Below, one piece after another: positions 1 through 5,900 of a stretch of 8,400 nt of DNA. The notes beneath the pieces were generated by a model. The model saw nothing but the letters and a program-made list of their open reading frames with translations, made no database searches and was not told where the DNA came from. Source of the DNA: Oscillospiraceae bacterium. GTDB taxonomy: Bacteria; Bacillota; Clostridia; Oscillospirales; Ruminococcaceae. The position numbers were made by a program, and so were the translations under genes. The stretch lies in NCBI GenBank assembly GCA_900768105.1, contig CAAGBQ010000053.1, positions 1 through 8,400 on the forward strand, read 5' to 3'. Position 1 is the stretch's first letter. Each line of letters starts with the position of its first letter.

Positions 1-62
1 ATCTGTGCGGAAAAGTCTGCGAGCCGTCAGGGCGGTCGGGCGAAATAGGTATATTGAAAATA

Positions 63-132
63 CGCCGTTAGGGACCCCGTCGGGGACGGCGGCGGGATGG
101 AAGCGACTTTTCTTTTGGTTACAAAAGAAAAG
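63..132. repeat. Intergenic hairpin pair (repeat-like element)
   Basis: Bases 1-198 hold no convincing gene. Two inverted repeats lie within them. CGCCGT (63-68) pairs with ACGGCG (86-91) and encloses CCCC (75-78) with GGGG (82-85). A second, 11-bp perfect stem CTTTTCTTTTG (107-117) pairs with CAAAAGAAAAG (122-132) around the loop GTTA. From memory, the second stem resembles hairpins scattered between genes in Oscillospiraceae genomes, so this is probably a dispersed intergenic element. It could instead contribute to termination of a gene lying left of the window, but it has no T-tract directly after the stem on the + strand. Confidence 0.5.
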
Positions 133-198
133 GGGTAAATATTAAAAAGTCCAAATGCCGCCCACCCAACACCTCCGAATATTGAAAGGAGCATTTTT

Positions 199-294
199 AT
201 GAACACGGAAAAAATGATAAAAAGCAAGCTTACTTCATTGGCAATCGCCGCGGCGGCAAGCCTTTTGGCAGCAGCGGCGGAACACCTGCTGTAA
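199..294 (+). CDS. Small hydrophobic Ala-rich peptide, 31 aa, unknown function
   Basis: This short ORF is preceded by AAGGAG (186-191), seven bases before the ATG, a normal Clostridia spacing. It encodes 31 residues: a polar, basic start (MNTEKMIKSK) followed by a hydrophobic stretch of Leu, Ala and Ile at about residues 11-27, then EHLL and a TAA stop. The stretch is long enough to associate with or just span a membrane, but there is no cleavage site or charged tail typical of a secreted protein. A strong palindromic terminator starts 18 bases after the stop, which suggests that the segment is transcribed on this strand. I do not recognise the family. It could be a small membrane peptide, a toxin-like peptide, a phage accessory peptide or a chance ORF. 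No clear promoter was identified upstream. Confidence 0.45.
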   Translation: MNTEKMIKSKLTSLAIAAAASLLAAAAEHLL

Positions 295-311
295 AGCGCA
301 ATATTACTATA

Positions 312-353
312 ATTGCAAAAAAAGCAGCCCATATGGGCTGCTTTTTTTGCAAT
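312..353. terminator. Bidirectional intrinsic terminator (perfect 42-bp palindrome)
   Basis: The sequence from 312 to 353 is a perfect palindrome centred between 332 and 333. The GC-rich arms GCAGCCCAT (324-332) and ATGGGCTGC (333-341) are flanked by seven A (317-323) and seven T (342-348), so a hairpin followed by a U-tract forms on either strand. It lies 15 bases beyond the stop of the minus-strand 625-aa phage-like gene and 17 bases beyond the stop of the plus-strand 31-aa ORF, which fits a terminator shared by two convergent units. The GGGCTGC of the right arm is repeated directly at 354-360. Confidence 0.88.
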
Positions 354-368
354 GGGCTGCCGCGGCCG

Positions 369-2246
369 TCAAAAGCATTTTTTGCCGGTTTCAGTGAATT
401 CAACCGCCGCGGAATTAAGCCCAAACGGCTCCCCCGCAACGGAATTTTCAAAGCGGATTCGGATTCTTCCAAGCCCCGGCACAAGTCTGCGGCGGCCGTA
501 GCTGCGGGATTTGTCGTCGCATTGCCACACAAATTCGCTCCATTTAATTCCCGACCAGCGGAAATAACGGAACGCCGCACCCTCCTGCCAAAGCGGCTGC
601 CAAACCCCGTTGTAATTAAAAAGCACCCGCACCGAGGTTCTCGGCTGCGGCGCAAGCTCCGCATAAACCGCACGCAGCGCCTTTCGGTCATAAAAATTCG
701 TGCCCGTTATATCCGGAAGGTCCCAGTGAGCACCGATTGCCTTTCCGCAATCGGTGTATGCTTCGGCGGAGATTGCCTCCGGCTCATGAAAGGCATAGAG
801 ATTGCCCGCGCTGTCGCCAAAACAGAGAATATTCTTAACCACTGCCATGGATTTTGCGGGAATATCCGTCCAGTAATAACACTCGTATTGGAATGTGCTG
901 TATGGCGCGGCCTGTTCATAGGTTTTTTGCCCGCCGTCAAGCAGATAGACCTTTCCGTTCACCGCAATGAGCATAAAGCTCTTCCATGGGCAAAAAACCG
1001 CGTGCTCAAGCCCGCTTCCGGCGCAAAGCGCCTTGTCGATAAACCAGCTTCTCCGCTGAAGATAGCGTTCGCCGGTGGCGTCCTTTGCGGTAAGGGCAAA
1101 TACGCCGCTTTCTGTAAGGAAAAGCGGTTCTTCGCCGAGCACGCCGAAGCCGCGCTTTGAGCACGCACCCGCCCCGCGGAGAATATTCTTTATCGGAAAG
1201 GCGGCTTCGCCCTCCATCATTTCTCCGCTGCGGAGTACAACCGGCGCTTCGCGCCCTCCGGAGCAGTGCGCCGCCAAAAGCCCATCCAAAAGGGAATATC
1301 CCACAATGTCGCAGTTCGGCGCAACTGTGCAGTAATGGCTTTCGCCAAAATAGGTTGGGTCGTCCATTTCGCTGTACCAGTCAACACCGGGATAATCCGG
1401 ATTTCCGCTTACAAAAAGCCTGTTGCAAACCCCGCCCACACCATAAAGGGCAATAACGGTGCAGTGCTCAATTCTCTGAAAATATTCTGAAATGCTTTTG
1501 TAAGCGGTAATGCGAACATTGTCCTCGCCCTCAATCGAAGAAACGCCCGGCGCTTCCACGAAGTTTACTATTCCGTTTGTGTAATCTACGGTAAAATCCG
1601 TTTCGGAGGTCAGCGTGTTCCAAATTTTCTTATTGGCGGTGGAGGCTTTATCCAGCACCTCCACCACGACGGATATGCTCAAAAGCCCATCAAAGGAAAG
1701 CTGATAGGCGGTGTCATCCGCCGTTCCGGAAAATTCCTCAGTAAATTTCCTGCTTATAAGGTTAAAATCTTCAAAGGGAACACCGCCGCCGCTGGGCTTT
1801 CTTCCTATGGTTATTGTGGGCGTATAGGAATTGAGCCTTAAAGGGCTTTGGGTCGCGGCACTGCCGTATGGTGAAATTATTCTGCAAGAGCTCCCGTCAA
1901 AAAAATACAGGCTGTCGCCGAACTGCACGGCGGCGGAGGGAGTGTTCTGCGCCGCAGAGTAAATTCTTGTGTTTGGCGTATCAAAGAATAATTTCTGACC
2001 CGCGTGAATTATCATATGCTCCGTGCCGCCGCTTTTAAACGGAAAAATCCCGTTGATTTTTCCGCCGAACTCCGCGGTTTTGGAAAATCCGGGGCGCTTC
2101 GTGGGCTTTTTGTCCGCGCCGGGCATAATGTTCGGCGCATCGGGGCTTCTTGTGGAATCAACGCTTTCCGGCGGGCTTGAAAGGTCAACCCCGCGAAAGC
2201 GGTTTGCGCGAACGGTGCTCAAATGGGTGACAAAGGGCGTGTTCAT
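369..2246 (-). CDS. Phage-like structural protein (tail/stopper type, beta-propeller-like), 625 aa
   Basis: The 625-aa product resembles phage virion proteins that sit at the head-tail junction or in the tail of many Firmicutes phages. Seen in the sequence: an N-terminal segment with FRGVDLS near residue 17, an APNIMPG segment at 37-43 and RPGF at 51-54, a pattern typical of such proteins. A block with NRLFVSGNPDYPGVDWYS (275-292) and DDPTYF (295-300) follows, then LTESGVFALTAKD (377-389) and a C-terminal RIRFEN/EPFGL segment (595-610). Repeated short beta strands with Gly-Asp turns suggest a propeller. The start is supported by GGAGGTGA (2258-2251) four bases before the ATG, and it overlaps the upstream gene's stop as ATGA, so the two are translationally coupled. 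The ORF is uninterrupted and the length is plausible for a complete protein. It is followed by a strong terminator rather than more tail genes. The precise virion role is inferred from pattern memory only. Confidence 0.68.
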   Translation of the reverse strand: MNTPFVTHLSTVRANRFRGVDLSSPPESVDSTRSPDAPNIMPGADKKPTKRPGFSKTAEFGGKINGIFPFKSGGTEHMIIHAGQKLFFDTPNTRIYSAAQNTPSAAVQFGDSLYFFDGSSCRIISPYGSAATQSPLRLNSYTPTITIGRKPSGGGVPFEDFNLISRKFTEEFSGTADDTAYQLSFDGLLSISVVVEVLDKASTANKKIWNTLTSETDFTVDYTNGIVNFVEAPGVSSIEGEDNVRITAYKSISEYFQRIEHCTVIALYGVGGVCNRLFVSGNPDYPGVDWYSEMDDPTYFGESHYCTVAPNCDIVGYSLLDGLLAAHCSGGREAPVVLRSGEMMEGEAAFPIKNILRGAGACSKRGFGVLGEEPLFLTESGVFALTAKDATGERYLQRRSWFIDKALCAGSGLEHAVFCPWKSFMLIAVNGKVYLLDGGQKTYEQAAPYSTFQYECYYWTDIPAKSMAVVKNILCFGDSAGNLYAFHEPEAISAEAYTDCGKAIGAHWDLPDITGTNFYDRKALRAVYAELAPQPRTSVRVLFNYNGVWQPLWQEGAAFRYFRWSGIKWSEFVWQCDDKSRSYGRRRLVPGLGRIRIRFENSVAGEPFGLNSAAVEFTETGKKCF

Positions 2247-2629
2247 ATGCTCACCTCCGGCGAATATACATCAATAATGCGATGCTCGTGCGCTTTTGCG
2301 GCGGTTTCCGCCGCAGCGGCGCTGCGTGCGCGGTGCTTTGCGGCAAGCTCGCGGTCGTCGCAAAGGTCACAGATAAACGCAGCAAAGCCAAAAACAAATG
2401 CGCCGCGCAAAAGCTCCTCGCAATACGGCACCTTGTCCTCTGCGGCGGCAACCTCCGGCACGGCGGAAAGCTCCGCTTCGCCCTTTGCACAGCGGATGCT
2501 CTGTTCCACCTCAAAAAGCTCCGCCAAAAGGGCATTGGCCCAATCCACCGAAAAATCCGCAAGGTAGGGCGCGGTGTTGCTTTCTCCGCAAAGGGAAAGC
2601 GCATTTTTGAAAATGTTTTTAACTGTCAT
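2243..2629 (-). CDS. Phage head-tail connector-like protein, 128 aa
   Basis: The reading frame is open back to 2779, but the ATG at 2629 is preferred: AAAGGAG (2640-2634) lies four bases before it, and the upstream extension is AT-rich and basic, with no ribosome binding site that I could see. The 128-aa product begins MTVKNIFKNALSLCGE, continues with a predominantly helical pattern (ANALLAELFEVEQSIR near residues 31-46, a KVPYCEELLRGAFVFGFAAF segment near 66-85) and ends in an Ala-rich helix. This size and pattern match small helical connector or adaptor proteins encoded just upstream of the large stopper/tail protein in many gut Firmicutes phages, which is exactly its position here. It is the first gene of the minus-strand pair; no portal, capsid or terminase gene precedes it. 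A diverged or unrelated small helical protein remains possible. Confidence 0.6.
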   Translation of the reverse strand: MTVKNIFKNALSLCGESNTAPYLADFSVDWANALLAELFEVEQSIRCAKGEAELSAVPEVAAAEDKVPYCEELLRGAFVFGFAAFICDLCDDRELAAKHRARSAAAAETAAKAHEHRIIDVYSPEVSI

Positions 2630-2842
2630 TTTTCTCCTTTCGTTTTGCCGGCGCGGAAGCGGCTTTTTCCCGCCGGCACAGATATGGTAGCACAAAGCGG
2701 CGCAAATTTGTGATGAAATTTTTCTTTTTATGAATGTGAAGCTTCGCTTCACCCTCTTCAAAAAATTAAGCGGCGCCAATTTTCCAATGCATTTTATGTG
2801 TAAAACGAATGAAAAAAATCACAGAAACAGACAAAAAAACTA

Positions 2843-2871
2843 TTGAAATATTCCCATCGGTGTGATATATT
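2843..2871 (+). promoter_or_regulatory. Sigma70-type promoter for the 1714-aa surface protein
   Basis: A -35 box TTGAAA (2843-2848) and a -10 box TATATT (2866-2871) are separated by 17 bases. TG at 2863-2864 makes it an extended -10. Each box matches the consensus at five of six positions. Transcription would start near 2878 and leave a leader of about 80 bases. Upstream lie A7 (2812-2818), A3 (2825-2827) and A7 (2833-2839), spaced about one helical turn apart, as expected of a curved upstream or UP-like element. Together with strong codon bias in the gene this suggests high expression. Confidence 0.75.
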
Positions 2872-2943
2872 CTTTCCGTGGAGTACTGCGCCCTATTATA
2901 TTGTAAATAGATAAAAGGCGCGGCGGCCAGAACAAAAAATTAT

Positions 2944-2949
2944 AGGAGG
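2944..2949 (+). promoter_or_regulatory. Ribosome binding site AGGAGG
   Basis: A perfect AGGAGG lies seven bases before the ATG at 2957 and fixes the start of the surface-protein gene. Confidence 0.9.
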
Positions 2950-2956
2950 AAAAATC

Positions 2957-5900
2957 ATGACAAAGAAACTTTTAAGCCTGCTTTTGTCCGTGCTTATGGT
3001 TTTGAGCATGGCCACGCCGGCACTTGCCGCGCCGCTGGACAGCTTCGAGCCTATTGGCGAGCAGACCGATGCTGAATCCGAAGTCGTCGAAGAGCCGCAG
3101 GCAGCTGTTGACGAAACGGCAGAGCTAAATGCTCCGGTTATGCAGCGGGGCATATTCGTAAGGATTTCCTGCGATTGCGGAAAAACAGATTGTGATGCCT
3201 ATGTAGAGCTTTGGCAGAACGGCAAGCTTGTTGCTACCGCAACAGCTGCAAAGGGTGCAGGCGCTTATTTCAGTGACGGCGCAATCACTCTTAAAGCTTT
3301 TGACGGTACCTGCGGTTACAGCTTTACCAATTGGTACGGCATGGGTGTAACTTTCCCGCAGCCCACCAACAGAGAAGTTGTTATCAGCAGCGCCACGGGA
3401 AAAGGTCAAAGACCTGTTACCGCAAACTTTAAGACTGAAGTAAAAACATACAAAGTGACCTATACCGACGGCGTAGAGGATGAAGAAATCTTCGAAGATC
3501 AGTCCTACGATATAAAGGCGGGAGATCCTACCCCCGCATTCAACGGCACTCTCGTGCGTCAGGGCTTTGATTTCAAAGGCTGGCAGCCCGAAGTTGCTGA
3601 AACCGTAACCGCTGATGTAACCTACACCGCACAGTGGGAAGTACAGAGCGTTAATGTTGCACGCCTTGAAAGCACCGGTGTGGAATATGCCACTCTCCAG
3701 AAGGCTGTTGACGCTGCGAAAGCCGAAATGAAAAACGGCGCGCAGACCGTAACACTTCTCAGAGATACCACCGAATCCGTAAGCGTTCTTTGGCATGTTT
3801 ATAATGGTCTTAACTATAATTATGACCTTACCATTGACCTTAACGGCAAAACCGTAACCGGTAAAGGCGGCTCCGTTTTCACTTTCAAGAGAACACAGAG
3901 CTATTCCGACAGCATGATGAATGTCACCTTTAACGACAGCGTAGGTACCGGCGTTGTTACCGGCGGTAACGCCACAAACGGCGGCGAGATTACCGCAAAC
4001 AATGCAAAAGAGGGCGGCGGCCTTTATGTTTGGAATAATATTTCCATTCTTAATCAGGGCGGCTGCAAAGTTTATGCAAACACCGCTTCTTCCCAAGGCG
4101 ATGATATCGCTTACAGAGCAACAACCTCTCCTTCCGATGCAAAAATGAGCCTTGCGGAGAATGCATGGTTCATTGATAAGAAAGGTACCCGCTATGATGC
4201 GGCAAACCCTGTTCCTTTCACCAAATGGGCAAATTATACCGAAAAGGGTTCTGCTGCTGCGGTTTACCTCAAATATGTAGAGCCTACTTATGTTTATGTA
4301 ACTTATAAGGACGGCGCGAACGATACCGTGTTCAAGCTTGATCCGATAAAGGTCATTGCAGGCTCCGAAACTCCGGCATTCACCGGTTCCACCGAACGCG
4401 CCGGTTACAAATTCATCGGTTGGCAGCCCGCACTTGCGGAAAAAGCAACCGAGGATGTAACCTATACCGCACAGTGGGAAGCGGTTCCCAGCTATAAGGT
4501 TACCTTTAACGGCAACGGAACCAACAAGCTTTCCGGCACCATTTCCGGAAACTACACTTCTAAAACCCAGTATTATGAGGGAACGGAAGTAAACCTTCAG
4601 GCTGCAATGGACGGCAAGAAGTTTACCAAGGACCCCAGTGCGGATTACACCACCAACTACCGCCAGACCGGTTGGAACACCGAAAAGGACGGCAGCGGCA
4701 CTCATTATGCAATGAACGGCAAAATGACCATGCCTGCTCATGATGTAATCCTTTATGCAGAGTGGGAACCCTATGAGTGGATCCACTGGAACATTCAGCT
4801 TGCGGGCGAGGGCGGCGACTATATCTCCTATACCGAAGGCGTTACCGGCGGCACCACCCACAATGTTCAGTCCTTCAAGGCATATACCAACCAGTACGGA
4901 AAGGTTCCCGCAGCATATTACACTCCCGTAGTTGCGGTTCCGAAGCTTGGTTTTGCCTTCGCGGGATGGTACGATGTTGCAAAGGATGAGCTTATCTCCG
5001 ATAAAGCAACCCTTACCATGCAGGATTTCAGAAACCTCCGTGCTCTTAAATCTGCGGAATCCGGCTCCGTAATCGAAGCCCGCTTTGTTCCGAGAGTACC
5101 CGGCAATGTTCATCTTGTAATTTATAAATCCACCGACCTTACCAAACGCATAGTTGATACAAAGATTCCCGATCTTTATGTTGACGATGTATTTACCCCG
5201 AACATTGCGGATTATTATTCCTCCGCAAACGGCTTTGAGTATGTCGGCTGGTTCAATGACGGCAACTTCAATAACTATAAAAACGGAAGCAGCTATACCG
5301 AAGCAGAAAGCATTACGGTAAGCGGCCAGTGGCAGAATGTAATTGCGGTTGTTACCGATTATGAAAAGGTTATTGTAAAAGCTGTTTATGACGGCGATAA
5401 AGCAAATGCCCAGACCATCTATTCCGGCCGCGCCCTCCGCGGAAGCAACCTTGTTGAATTCCTTGAAGCTAACGCAGGCGTCGGCGAAGTAAAGGGCTAT
5501 GCTCTTGATAAATGGTACAACTGGGATTGGTACGGCCACAAGGTAGGCGATAATGCCACCGTAAACGGCTGGACCAATGTATATGTAACCTATACTAAAA
5601 ATGTATTTAAGGTAACCTATACCGACGGCGTGGATGGCGAAGAAATCTTCGCGGACCAGAGCTATGATGTAAAATACGACGAAGCAACCCCCGAATTTAA
5701 CGGAACTCCCGCCCGCACCGGCTATACCTTCCTTGGTTGGGAGCCTGCTGTTGCGGAGAAGGTAACCGAAGATGTAACCTATACCGCAAAATGGCAGATT
5801 AACACCTATACCGTTAAATATACCGACGGCACCGGCAATCAGAGCGTTTTCGCCGATGAAACCTATACCGTAACCCATGGCGAAGCAACCCCTGCTTTCA

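Larger units (their letters stand above)
2630..2956. other. Divergent intergenic region between phage-like pair and surface-protein gene
   Basis: This 327-base gap separates two divergently transcribed units. On its left side an inverted repeat TGCCGGCG (2646-2653) / CGCCGGCA (2671-2678) would fold in the leader of the minus-strand pair, just ahead of its ribosome binding site. A 7-bp hairpin GTGAAGC-TTC-GCTTCAC lies at 2736-2752. From about 2703 to 2880 it is AT-rich compared with both flanks. On the right side is the promoter of the surface-protein gene. In its leader, GCGCC (2888-2892) can pair with GGCGC (2917-2921), with CTAT/ATAG inside. No convincing minus-strand promoter could be picked; TACCAT around 2687-2692 read on the minus strand, with TG one base before it, is only a weak candidate. 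Confidence 0.6.

Noticed and set aside
27..332. A 101-codon minus-strand frame at the left edge
   Set aside because: It starts within the terminator palindrome and runs through hairpin repeats; its product is a translation of intergenic repeats and the reverse of the small + strand ORF.
333..1160. A 275-codon plus-strand frame opposite the 625-aa phage-like gene
   Set aside because: It is antisense to a gene with clear phage-protein motifs, begins inside the terminator palindrome, has no ribosome binding site and has an Arg/Ala-rich composition typical of shadow frames.
2630..2779. An upstream extension of the 128-aa connector-like protein to 178 aa
   Set aside because: The extra 50 residues are basic and unlike the rest, no ribosome binding site was seen before the ATG at 2779, and the internal ATG at 2629 has AAAGGAG just upstream.
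2872..2956. A riboswitch in the leader of the surface-protein gene
   Set aside because: The leader is only about 80 bases, has one weak 5-bp stem and matches no aptamer that I recognise.
3125..5878. A 917-codon open frame on the minus strand inside the surface-protein gene
   Set aside because: It is in register with the sense codons and exists because the real gene almost never uses TTA, CTA or TCA; it ends at one of the few exceptions, CTA at 3125. The translation is low-complexity Gly/Ile/Val-rich, and no ribosome binding site was apparent.
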